The notes under the pieces: generated by a model
The model's input: only the letters and a program-made list of their open reading frames with translations
What the model was told of the DNA's origin: nothing
The model's database searches: none
In this document: positions 37,451 to 46,208 of the stretch, piece after piece
Position numbering within the stretch: position 1 is the stretch's first letter
Layout of the letters: every line of letters begins with the position of its first letter
NCBI RefSeq assembly: GCF_022761115.1
Contig: NZ_JAKWJS010000003.1
Coordinates: 62,001 to 126,000 of the forward strand
Direction of reading: 5' to 3'
DNA length: 64,000 nucleotides
DNA from: Dyella sp. RRB7
Lineage (GTDB): Bacteria > Pseudomonadota > Gammaproteobacteria > Xanthomonadales > Rhodanobacteraceae
Program-made: the position numbers and the translations under genes

Positions 37451-38398
37451 TCAGGCCCACTCGGTGCGCGCGGCGTCGAGCTCGGCCGGCGTGCCGATGG
37501 CGCGGGCCTCGACGCTCTTGTCGATACGCTTGATAAGGCCTGCCAGTACCTTGCCCGGGCCGGCCTCGGCCATGCGCGTGGCGCCACCGGCCACCAGCGC
37601 CTGCACGCACTCGGTCCAGCGCACCGGCAGGTAGAGCTGGCGCTGCAAAGCACCGCGGATCTCTTCCAGCGTGGCATAGCTGCGCGCCTCGGCATTCTGC
37701 ACCACGGGAATCACCGGCAGCTGCCAGCTCAAGGTGGCCATGCGCTCACCGAGGCGATCGGCCGCATCGCGCATCAACGCGCAATGCGAAGGCACCGACA
37801 CGGCCAACTTGATGGCCTTCTTCACGCCCAGTTCGGCCAGCCGGGCGAGCGCGCGATCCACCGCCTCGGCATTGCCGGCAATCACCAGCTGCCCCGGCGA
37901 ATTGAAGTTGGCCGGCGACACCACCTGCCCCTGCGCCACCTCATCGCACACGGCCGCGATCTGCGCATCATCGCCACCCAGGATGGCCGCCATCGCGCCC
38001 ACGCCCGGCGGCACCGCCGCCTGCATCAAACGCCCACGCTCGGCCACCAGCGCCGCCGCGTCATGCAGCGAAAGCGCGCCCGCGCACACCAGGGCGCTGT
38101 ACTCGCCCAGGCTATGGCCGGACAACTGCGCCGGCTGCGCGCCGCCCAGCTTCTGCCACACGCGCCACACCGCCACGCTGGCCGCCAGCAGGGCCGGCTG
38201 GGTGTTCTCGGTGCGGTTGAGCTGATCTTCCGGTCCCTGCTGGCTGAGCGCCCACAGGTCGATGCCCGCCCCCTGCGAGGCCTCGTCGAAGGTGGCCTGC
38301 ACTTCCGGGTGAACCGCGGCCAGTTCGGCCAGCATGCCTACCGATTGCGAGCCCTGGCCAGGGAAAACGAAAGCGAGCGAAGTGGCGGTCTGGGTCAT
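37451..38398 (-). CDS. fabD: Malonyl-CoA:ACP transacylase FabD
   Basis: Loads malonyl groups onto ACP. 315 residues from MTQTATSLAFVFPGQGSQSVGM; the ATG at 38398 is chosen because the family begins with the FPGQGSQ block within 15 residues. The nucleophile is Ser96 in GHSLGEYSAL; the partner histidine is in VSVPSHCALM. It is separated from the fabH terminator by the hydrolase gene at 38514-39497, which interrupts the usual fabH-fabD adjacency. Confidence 0.97.
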   Translation of the reverse strand: MTQTATSLAFVFPGQGSQSVGMLAELAAVHPEVQATFDEASQGAGIDLWALSQQGPEDQLNRTENTQPALLAASVAVWRVWQKLGGAQPAQLSGHSLGEYSALVCAGALSLHDAAALVAERGRLMQAAVPPGVGAMAAILGGDDAQIAAVCDEVAQGQVVSPANFNSPGQLVIAGNAEAVDRALARLAELGVKKAIKLAVSVPSHCALMRDAADRLGERMATLSWQLPVIPVVQNAEARSYATLEEIRGALQRQLYLPVRWTECVQALVAGGATRMAEAGPGKVLAGLIKRIDKSVEARAIGTPAELDAARTEWA

Positions 38399-38513
38399 GG
38401 AACGGACGTTTCGGGAAGCCAAAAACGGAATGGTGCCAGTTATGGCGGCCATACGCAGCTGTATCCCGTGACCAAGGCTGTCCGCCCCGGCAGGCAGTCC
38501 TGTCGCTGGCGAC

Positions 38514-39497
38514 CTAGCGCGGAAGGAAATGGTTGCGTTCGAGCCAATCGCCGAACAGGCTGGGCCACGCATTTTCTTCCGGAACATCCTGGGCGAGGCC
38601 GGCGCCGTGCACGCCGTGCGCGAACAGATGGATCTCGGCGGGAACCCCGGCGGCATGGAGCGCCGCGCCGAACAGTACGCTGTTCTGCGCGCTGATCCGC
38701 TCATCATCGAGGCTTTCGAAGAGGAACACCGGCGGCGTGGCGGAGCTCACCTGCTCCTGGCCGGACAAGTCGTGTTCCAGCCGCGCCAGCTCGCGTCCTT
38801 CATACCCATACAGCAAGTGCCTGAGTGAATTGGGCGAGGCATAGGCGGACGGCAGCATGGAGATCACCGGATAACCCAGGCCCAGGAAATACGGCCGCGC
38901 GCTCGCCTCATCGACGGCGTCGCGCCGGGGCAACCCGAAATCGGCGCCCGGATGCAGCGCCAGCGTGCTGGCGAGGTGGCCCCCGGCGGAAAAACCGAAC
39001 AAGCCGATGCGCTTGGGATCAACGCCATAGCGCCCCGCCTCGTGCCGGATCAGGTTCAAGGCGCGATAGCCATCCCACATCGGCACCGGATAGCGATAAG
39101 TGCCGTCGCGCTGCACCAGCCGGTAATACAGCACAAACGCTTTCACGTGGTAGCTGCGGGCGAAGTATTCCGCTACCGGCGCCTGCTCTCTCGTATCGGA
39201 TAGGCGATCGTAGCCGCCGCCGGGAATGATCAGGATCGCGGGCCGCGCCGCCGGGCTGTCGCCCTCGGGGGCATACATCTTGAGGAATGGAATATCGCGG
39301 CAGGGATCGTCACCCGTGGCGCCGGGGGCCGGGCCGTTCCACAGCCTGATCTCGGTGGGATCGGCCGGGTCGTAGCAATGCCGCCCGCTCGCCGCAACCA
39401 TCGATTCGACCGCTCGATGATGCTGCTGGGCCGGCGCAGCGCCGATCGACAACCACGGCAACACGACGGCAATCGCTGCGATAACGCTCAGGCGCAT
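38514..39497 (-). CDS. Exported alpha/beta-hydrolase (esterase, BD-FAE-like)
   Basis: Predicted secreted or periplasmic esterase. 327 residues from MRLSVIAAIAVVLPWLSIGA, with a signal peptide probably cleaved after APA at about residue 23. The ATG at 39497 has a GGAG ribosome site; an upstream ATG at 39551 would put a basic stretch before the signal. The nucleophile is Ser170 in GFSAGGH, the oxyanion motif IIPGGGY precedes it, the Asp is probably in ESLDDERIS and the His in AHGVHGAGL. Similar proteins are annotated as xylan esterases or lipases; substrate unknown. It sits inside the fab cluster, just after the fabH terminator, and shows no link to fatty-acid synthesis. Confidence 0.82.
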   Translation of the reverse strand: MRLSVIAAIAVVLPWLSIGAAPAQQHHRAVESMVAASGRHCYDPADPTEIRLWNGPAPGATGDDPCRDIPFLKMYAPEGDSPAARPAILIIPGGGYDRLSDTREQAPVAEYFARSYHVKAFVLYYRLVQRDGTYRYPVPMWDGYRALNLIRHEAGRYGVDPKRIGLFGFSAGGHLASTLALHPGADFGLPRRDAVDEASARPYFLGLGYPVISMLPSAYASPNSLRHLLYGYEGRELARLEHDLSGQEQVSSATPPVFLFESLDDERISAQNSVLFGAALHAAGVPAEIHLFAHGVHGAGLAQDVPEENAWPSLFGDWLERNHFLPR

Positions 39498-39562
39498 ACG
39501 TTTCTCCGGGAGGCGTCGGGCGCGATGGGCCGGGAGGAAGCTCTTGGCCATTCTAGCCTTGG

Positions 39563-39590
39563 AAAAAAATGCCGCCCGGAAGGGCGGCAT
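39563..39590 (-). terminator. Intrinsic terminator after fabH
   Basis: Perfect 9-base stem (ATGCCGCCC / GGGCGGCAT, loop GGAA), followed on the minus strand by seven U. It separates fabH from the hydrolase. A TAGAAT -10-like hexamer follows just downstream and could start hydrolase transcription. Confidence 0.92.
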
Positions 39591-39619
39591 GGATGAAACT
39601 CACGCGGTACGGGCGCGCA

Positions 39620-40594
39620 TCAATAGCGCAGCAGCGCCGAGGCCCAGGTAAAGCCGCCGCCGAATGCTTCCAGCAGCAGGTTCTGCCCACGCTTCACCTT
39701 GCCCGAGCGCACCGCGAAATCCAGCGCCAGCGGCACCGAGCCCGACGAGGTGTTGGCATGCTTGTCGACGGTGACGATGACCTGCTCCATCGGCATGTTC
39801 AGGCGCTTGGCCGTGGCTTCGATGATGCGCAGGTTGGCCTGGTGCGGAATCAGCCAGTCGATCTGCGAGGCCTCCATGCCGGCGGCCTGCAGGGTTTCGT
39901 CCACCAGCGAGTCCAGCGTCTTCACCGCGACCTTGAACACTTCGCGGCCGGACATGTTGATGCGCACGCCGTGGTTGGGCTCGTCCTTGAAACCGGCCGA
40001 CACGCCCACCGGGTTGTACAGCAGGTGCTTGAAACCGCCATCGGCGTGCAGGCAGGTGGCGAAGATGCCGGGCTCTTCCGAGGCCTCCAGCACCACGGCG
40101 CCGGCGCCGTCGCCGAACAGCACGCAGGTTTCGCGCTCGTTCCAGTCGACCATGCGGGTCAGCGTCTCGGCGCCGATAACCAGCACCTTCTTCGACTGCC
40201 CGCTGCGGATGAACTTGTCGGCCACGCCCAGGGCGTAGACGAAGCCCGAGCACGCCGCATTGACGTCGAACGCCGCGCAGCCGTTGGCACCCAGGCGGTG
40301 CTGCACCAGGCAGGCGGTGGATGGGAAGATGATGTCGGGGGTGGTCGTGCCGAGCACGATCAGGTCCAGCTCGGAAGCCTTGACGCCGGCCGCCTCGAGG
40401 GCCCGCTGGGCCGCCAGGGTGGCCAGGTCGCCGGTGGTCTCGCCATCGGCGGCGATGTGCCGCTGCTGGATGCCGGTGCGGGTGCGAATCCATTCGTCGC
40501 TGGTGTCGACGATCTTCTCGAGATCGGCATTGGTCACCACGCGTTCGGGCAGCGCGCTGCCGGTACCGGTGATGCGGGCGTAGATCTGGGCCAT
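39620..40594 (-). CDS. fabH: 3-oxoacyl-ACP synthase III FabH
   Basis: Starts fatty-acid synthesis by condensing an acyl-CoA with malonyl-ACP. 324 residues from MAQIYARITGTGSALPERVVT; the ATG at 40594 has a GGAAAG ribosome site. Active-site Cys115 lies in VNAACSGFVYALG, His in WLIPHQANLRI, and the glycine-rich C-terminus is AFGGGFTWASALLRY. The gene follows rpmF directly, with no plsX between them. Confidence 0.98.
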   Translation of the reverse strand: MAQIYARITGTGSALPERVVTNADLEKIVDTSDEWIRTRTGIQQRHIAADGETTGDLATLAAQRALEAAGVKASELDLIVLGTTTPDIIFPSTACLVQHRLGANGCAAFDVNAACSGFVYALGVADKFIRSGQSKKVLVIGAETLTRMVDWNERETCVLFGDGAGAVVLEASEEPGIFATCLHADGGFKHLLYNPVGVSAGFKDEPNHGVRINMSGREVFKVAVKTLDSLVDETLQAAGMEASQIDWLIPHQANLRIIEATAKRLNMPMEQVIVTVDKHANTSSGSVPLALDFAVRSGKVKRGQNLLLEAFGGGFTWASALLRY

Positions 40595-40690
40595 TAACTT
40601 TCCATGGAGCGGTGCGATGAGAACGAACGGCCACGCCAGGGCGCCGCCATCGGTTGTCCGACCGTCAACGTTACGTGGCTGGTGCCACAA

Positions 40691-40718
40691 ACGCAAAGCG
40701 GCGCGTGAACGCGCCGCC
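40691..40718 (-). terminator. Terminator after rpmF
   Basis: An 8-base GC-rich stem (GCGGCGCG / CGCGCCGC, loop of 4), followed on the minus strand by UUUGCGUUU. The broken U-run suggests partial termination before fabH. Confidence 0.65.
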
Positions 40719-40747
40719 CTGCGGAACCGTATCCCTTGCGGGAACGA

Positions 40748-40942
40748 TCAATCCTCTTCGACCACCGAGGTGTTGGTGTCGATGACCTTCTTGCCGCGGT
40801 AGTAGCCATCCTTGGTGACGTGATGGCGCAGATGCACCTCGCCACTGGTCGGATCGGTGGCCAGCTGCACGGTCTTGAGCGCATCGTGCGAACGACGCAT
40901 GCCGCGGGTGGACGGGGTCTTGCGGCTCTTGGCAACGGCCAT
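40748..40942 (-). CDS. rpmF: 50S ribosomal protein L32
   Basis: Small ribosomal protein of the large subunit. 64 residues starting [22 protein letters not shown], with the conserved basic N-terminus and [15 protein letters not shown] near the end. It lacks the CxxC zinc motifs seen in some bacterial L32 proteins, so it is the zinc-free type. It lies 18 bases after yceD, the conserved yceD-rpmF pair. Confidence 0.98.
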   Translation of the reverse strand: MAVAKSRKTPSTRGMRRSHDALKTVQLATDPTSGEVHLRHHVTKDGYYRGKKVIDTNTSVVEED

Positions 40943-40960
40943 GGCGAATCTCCAGCTAAA

Positions 40961-41482
40961 TCAACGTTTCTTGAGTTCGCGCAAAACCGCGAACGGGTTA
41001 TCGGAACGCCCTTCGCCCGAGGAGGATTCCTCAGGCCCGGGGCCTACTACTTCTTCGGGCAAGCTGCTGTCCGGGTTGACCGGGACCAGCGGCAGTGCCA
41101 ACAGCAATTCGTCTTCGATCACATCCGCCAGGTTCAGCTTGTCGTCGTCGGCGACGAGCAAGGGCTCGCAACCCGGCGGCAACGCCGACTCCTCGCGCTC
41201 GGAACGGATCAGCCCGAGGCGGCTATCCACCGTCACCGGCAATACGAACGGTTCCAAGGTGCGCTGGCAGGTCAGCGTGAGCGGGGCCTGGACGCGGACA
41301 TCGAGGTACGCCGTACCAAACTCGTCCCGACCAAAATCCAGCTCGTATTGCAGCGTTCCTTCCGTGCCGGCCAGGACCTCGCCCAGTCGCTTCAGGGCGA
41401 CCACGGGCAATTCCCCTTGGAACGAACGCCGCGCCGAGACCATGCGCCAAGCGTCCACGGACTCTGGCAGTGTCACGGACAT
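40961..41482 (-). CDS. yceD: YceD family (DUF177) protein
   Basis: Conserved protein always found with rpmF and linked in other bacteria to 23S rRNA or large-subunit assembly. 173 residues starting MSVTLPESVDAWRMVSARR. The core includes LDVRVQAPLTLTCQRTLEPFVLPV; the E. coli counterpart has a second cysteine three residues after the first, which is absent here. The C-terminus is acidic and Pro-rich, then ends LRELKKR. A strong promoter lies immediately upstream, leaving almost no 5' untranslated region. Confidence 0.88.
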   Translation of the reverse strand: MSVTLPESVDAWRMVSARRSFQGELPVVALKRLGEVLAGTEGTLQYELDFGRDEFGTAYLDVRVQAPLTLTCQRTLEPFVLPVTVDSRLGLIRSEREESALPPGCEPLLVADDDKLNLADVIEDELLLALPLVPVNPDSSLPEEVVGPGPEESSSGEGRSDNPFAVLRELKKR

Positions 41483-41491
41483 AGACCCGAA

Positions 41492-41520
41492 ATCTTAGGA
41501 TTACAACACCTTGAAGTCAA
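41492..41520 (-). promoter_or_regulatory. Strong sigma70-type promoter for yceD-rpmF
   Basis: On the minus strand TTGACT (41515-41520) and TAAGAT (41492-41497) are 17 bases apart. Only 9 bases separate the -10 from the yceD ATG, so the transcript would be almost leaderless. Confidence 0.75.
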
Positions 41521-41565
41521 CGGGTAAGCCACCCCGAAACAGGGGATCAGGGCCATTTTGCCTGA

Positions 41566-42075
41566 ATGCTTCCGGTACGGCAGACTGCGAACACCTCTTT
41601 TCGCGAGCCGGCCGTTCCCGTGGACTCTTACCTGACGCTCGGCTTGGCCGTATTGCTGGTGCTGGCCGTGGCCTTGATCAGCCTCGCCCTGGTCTATCGG
41701 CGCCGGGCCGACCGTCGCTCCGGCAGCCTGCACCAGTTGCTGGAGCTGGCCGACCGGCTGGAGGCGGATCTCAAAACCTGCCGGGCCGGGCTGCAGCAGG
41801 CCCATGCGGTCATGTCGCTCAACCCGGACCTGCCGGCCAGCGGCGAACAGGAAGCCCGCCAGGCCATCGACGCCGGGCTGCGCTCGCTGCTGCAACAGCG
41901 TATCTGGATTCGTGACCAGGCGCCCCGCGCCACCCAGCAGCAGCTGGACCAGGCCGTCGCCGCCATGAATGACACACGGGCCAAGCTGCGCCCGCTGCTG
42001 GATGCGCTGGACCGCGCCCAGCACGACCTGGACAGCGCCATGCGGGAGCACCTGCGGCGGGAGCACGACGCATGA
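41566..42075 (+). CDS. Small membrane-anchored coiled-coil protein of unknown function
   Basis: Not recognised. 169 residues from the ATG at 41566, or 151 from a GTG at 41620, which would put the single membrane segment (YLTLGLAVLLVLAVALISLALVY) right at the N-terminus; I cannot decide between them. The rest is cytoplasmic, helical and rich in Gln, Arg, Leu and Asp (ELADRLEADLKTCRAGLQQAH...LDQAVAAMNDTRAKLRPLLDALDRAQHDLDS), consistent with coiled coil. The last 4 bases overlap the yceF start (ATGA), so it is coupled to yceF. It sits divergently from yceD-rpmF. Confidence 0.75.
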   Translation: MLPVRQTANTSFREPAVPVDSYLTLGLAVLLVLAVALISLALVYRRRADRRSGSLHQLLELADRLEADLKTCRAGLQQAHAVMSLNPDLPASGEQEARQAIDAGLRSLLQQRIWIRDQAPRATQQQLDQAVAAMNDTRAKLRPLLDALDRAQHDLDSAMREHLRREHDA

Positions 42076-42656
42076 GCCTGCCGACCCTCGTACTGGGCTC
42101 CACCTCCCGCTATCGCGCCGAGCTGCTGCGCCGGCTCTATGCCGATTTCGAGCAGCGCGCGCCCGGCACCGACGAACGCCCCATCGACGGTGAAACGCCG
42201 CCCGAGCGTGCGCTGCGCCTAGCGGTAGCCAAGGCACGCGCCGCCGCTGCCGGGCTGGAAGATGCCCTGGTGATCGGCTCGGACCAGGTCGCCGAACTGG
42301 ATGGCAACGTGCTCGACAAACCGGGCACCATCGAGCGCGCCCACGCGCAGCTGACGGCCAGCTCGGGGCGCGAAGTGCACTTTCATACGGCGCTGTGCCT
42401 GCATGACACGCGCAACGGCCGCGAGCTGGTGCACGTGGATCACACCCGCGTGTATTTCCGCAGCCTCGACAACGCGGAGATCGCCCGCTACATCGAACGC
42501 GAACAGCCGCTGGATTGCGCCGGCAGTTTCAAGTGCGAAGGGCTCGGCATCAGCCTGTTCGAACGCATCGACAACGAAGACCCGAGCGCCTTGATCGGCC
42601 TGCCGCTGATCGCGCTGGCCCGCTTGTTGCGCGAATCCGGCATCGCCCTGCCCTGA
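42072..42656 (+). CDS. yceF: Maf/YceF-type nucleotide pyrophosphatase
   Basis: House-cleaning pyrophosphatase of the Maf family; the YceF branch hydrolyses 7-methyl-GTP in E. coli. 194 residues starting MSLPTLVLGSTSRYRAELLRRL. Motifs are the catalytic Asp in VIGSDQVAELDG, KPGT, FHTALCLHD and the PLDCAGSFKCEGLGISLFERI block. The last favours YceF over the dTTP/UTP type. It lies beside yceD-rpmF as in E. coli, but divergently and after the small membrane gene. Confidence 0.9.
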   Translation: MSLPTLVLGSTSRYRAELLRRLYADFEQRAPGTDERPIDGETPPERALRLAVAKARAAAAGLEDALVIGSDQVAELDGNVLDKPGTIERAHAQLTASSGREVHFHTALCLHDTRNGRELVHVDHTRVYFRSLDNAEIARYIEREQPLDCAGSFKCEGLGISLFERIDNEDPSALIGLPLIALARLLRESGIALP

Positions 42657-42667
42657 GCGCGCCCGGC

Positions 42668-44269
42668 TCAGCGTTCATCCGATTCCGCCGCATGAGCCTG
42701 CTGCCACAAAAGGCACGCGTCATCGCTATGGGCCACGATGGGCAAATCCGCAGGAACACGCCCCGCGTAGAAGGCGATCCGGCGACGCCCGTCGAAAAGA
42801 TCCAGTCGCCGTAACGATTGCGGCTGCGCGATGCGCCCGCACAGCGTACGTAGCCAGTCCGGACGCTCGCGTACCAGCAGCGCCTTCTCGTCCACCGCCA
42901 GCAGCATCGGCTCGCCGGCATGGGCGCGCCGCAACGCGGCTTCGTCGCGTTGCCAGAGGGCAAGCTGCGGCGCCCGCCCATGCTTCACGTTGAGCGGGTT
43001 GTCGAGCGCATAGACCGGCACGACGCCATCCAGCTGAAAATCGATTTCCGCCGCGAGCATGAAGTTGTCAGCCACCAGCACGCCCGGATGACTGGCCATC
43101 AATGCGCGCGCCGCGTCGCCACTTTCACGCCAGCCCACGAAACGCGCGGGGAACGCCTTGAGGCCAGCCAGCGCACGCGCGCCTTCCTCATGGGCGGCCA
43201 TGCCCAGGTAAAGCAACCCGCCAAGCTGGCCCAGCACCGCCATGGCGAACGCCGCCGCCAGCCAACCCCGTCGCCATCCGCTTCGTTCGCGCAGCAACAC
43301 CGGCAGCGCGGCCAGCAGCGGCAGATAACCCGGCAAGGGCCAGTGCGCGCGAAAACGCAGGTCGTCGGCAAACAGGCCCAGCACGAAATAGAGGGCGATA
43401 AAGCTCAGGGAGACGACGGCGATGAGGTCCCACGGCGCGCCCACCTGACGACTGCGGCGCCAGCTTTGCCACGCCGCCCACAGCAACAGCAGATAGAGCA
43501 GCGGCGTGCAGGCGATGGCCTGCTCCAGCGGCTGCACCAGCGCATCGGCGTGGAAGCGCCATGGGTTGCGTTCCACCACCTGGAAGGCGACGCCAGCGCC
43601 ATGCTGCTGCCAGTTGGAAACCAGCAGCGGCACCAGCCCGAGCGCGGCCACGCCAAGCGCCAGCCAGAAACCGCCACGGCGCCACTGCCGCCGCCCGCGC
43701 GGCGTGACCGCGCACAACAACAGCCCCGCCAGCATCGGCATGGCCGCGCGGTAATGAGTGAGCCAGCACACCGCCAGCGCCACGCCGAGCAGCAGCCAGT
43801 CGCGCCACCGATCGCTATCCATGGCATGCGCCAGCGCCAGCACGGCCAGCATGATCGCCACCGTCAGCGGCACATCCGGCAACGCCATCACGCCCAGGCT
43901 GCCCGCCAATGGCAATGCCAGGCACAACGCGCCGGCCTGCCAGCCTGCCCGCTCATCGAATACATAGCGCGCAAAGCCTCGCACCAGCCAGGGCAGCGCA
44001 CTGCCGATCAGCAGGAACGGCCAGCGCATGCCAAGCAGGCCGTGACCCGCGACAGCCTCACCGCATCGGATCAGCCATGCCGTCAACGGCGGCAGGTCGC
44101 TGTAGCCCCAGGCGAGGTGGCGGCTTTCCTGCCAGTAGAAGGCCTCGTCGCCGAACGGCGACAGCGTGGCGGCAAGCATCAGCTTGATCAGCAACAGGGC
44201 CAGGAAACCGGCGATGAACACGGCTCGCCAGCGCGCAAGGCTGACGGCTACACTGCCCTCGTCACGCAT
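42668..44269 (-). CDS. GT-C fold membrane glycosyltransferase (PMT_2/GT39-like)
   Basis: Multispanning transferase predicted to use an undecaprenyl-phosphate sugar. 533 residues with about ten hydrophobic segments. The N-terminal catalytic loop reads LSPFGDEAFYWQESRHLAWGYSDLPPLTAWLI, with the Asp-Glu pair and the YWQxSxHLAWGYxDxPP pattern typical of this family, followed by a C-terminal soluble region. It is convergent with yceF (12 bases apart) and divergent from moxR (41 bases). Acceptor unknown. It belongs to a different subgroup from the transferase at 28164-29789. Confidence 0.8.
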   Translation of the reverse strand: MRDEGSVAVSLARWRAVFIAGFLALLLIKLMLAATLSPFGDEAFYWQESRHLAWGYSDLPPLTAWLIRCGEAVAGHGLLGMRWPFLLIGSALPWLVRGFARYVFDERAGWQAGALCLALPLAGSLGVMALPDVPLTVAIMLAVLALAHAMDSDRWRDWLLLGVALAVCWLTHYRAAMPMLAGLLLCAVTPRGRRQWRRGGFWLALGVAALGLVPLLVSNWQQHGAGVAFQVVERNPWRFHADALVQPLEQAIACTPLLYLLLLWAAWQSWRRSRQVGAPWDLIAVVSLSFIALYFVLGLFADDLRFRAHWPLPGYLPLLAALPVLLRERSGWRRGWLAAAFAMAVLGQLGGLLYLGMAAHEEGARALAGLKAFPARFVGWRESGDAARALMASHPGVLVADNFMLAAEIDFQLDGVVPVYALDNPLNVKHGRAPQLALWQRDEAALRRAHAGEPMLLAVDEKALLVRERPDWLRTLCGRIAQPQSLRRLDLFDGRRRIAFYAGRVPADLPIVAHSDDACLLWQQAHAAESDER

Positions 44270-44310
44270 GCGCCTTGCCTTGCATCACCCTTCCCCGCTG
44301 CCAGAAAACC

Positions 44311-45251
<941 letters not shown>

Positions 45252-45252
<1 letters not shown>

Positions 45253-46208
45253 TGTTTCCAGCGATTCGTCGCTTGCAAAGCTGGGCCGAGCGTCGCCTGC
45301 CCGCGCTCACCCGCTACAAGCGACCGGAAAGCCTGCCCATCGCGTTGCACCGGCGGCGCATCTATATCGTGCCTACCGGCTTCGGTGCCGGCTTCACGGT
45401 GTTGCTGCTGGTGATGATGGTCGGCTCGCTCAACTACACCAACAACGCCGCGTTGCTGCTGACCTGCCTGCTCGGAGCCGCCAGCGTTTCCAGCATGCTG
45501 GTGGCGTTTCGCAGCCTCAACGGATTGCACCTGACCGCCATTCGCCAGGGCAACGCCATCGCGGGCGAGCCGCTGGCGGTGCAACTGGTCTTCAGCGGCG
45601 GCGATCACCCGCATGCCTCCGTGCATGCCGACATGGATGCACAAACCGACGCCTTCGCCGTGCCCGCCGATGGCGAGACACTGGTGACCTTGAACCTGGC
45701 CACGTCGCGACGCGGCTGGCAGCACCTGCCGCGGATCAAGCTGTGGAGCAACTGGCCGCTGGGATTGTTCCATGCGTGGAGCTGGATTCATCCGGACCAG
45801 GCCGTACTGGTATGGCCACAACCGGAAACCGCCGGTCCGCCGCCGGTGCTGCCGGGCGAACAGGGGCTGCGCCAGCGGCTGCGCCAGGGCGAGGACATTG
45901 CCGCCCTGCGCGACTATCGCGCTGGCGATCCCCAGCGGCATATCGCGTGGAAAAGCAGCGCCCGCCACGAAACCCTGCTGGTGAAGGATTTCGAGCAACC
46001 CGAATCGCGCGAGGAATGGCGACTGGATTGGCGTCACCTGCCGCAACTGGCACCCGAGGCGCGCATCTCGCGACTGGCACGCTGGCTGGGCGAGGCCGAA
46101 GCAGCCGGACGCACCACCAGCCTGTGGCTGCCCGATGAGGAAATCGGCCCGGGCCACGGCCGCAGCCACTATGCGCGCTGCATGAACGCGCTGGCGCGTC
46201 TGCCGTGA
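45252..46208 (+). CDS. DUF58 domain-containing membrane protein
   Basis: Membrane protein of unknown function found next to MoxR ATPases. 318 residues from MFPAIRRLQSWAERRLPALT. Two hydrophobic segments (PTGFGAGFTVLLLVMMVGSLNY and AALLLTCLLGAASVSSMLVAF) lie at about 40-95. The DUF58 signature follows: DIAALRDYRAGDPQRHIAWK, then SSARHETLLVKDFEQPES. It is flanked by one-base overlaps with moxR and the transglutaminase gene, so the three products are translationally coupled and probably act together. Confidence 0.92.
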
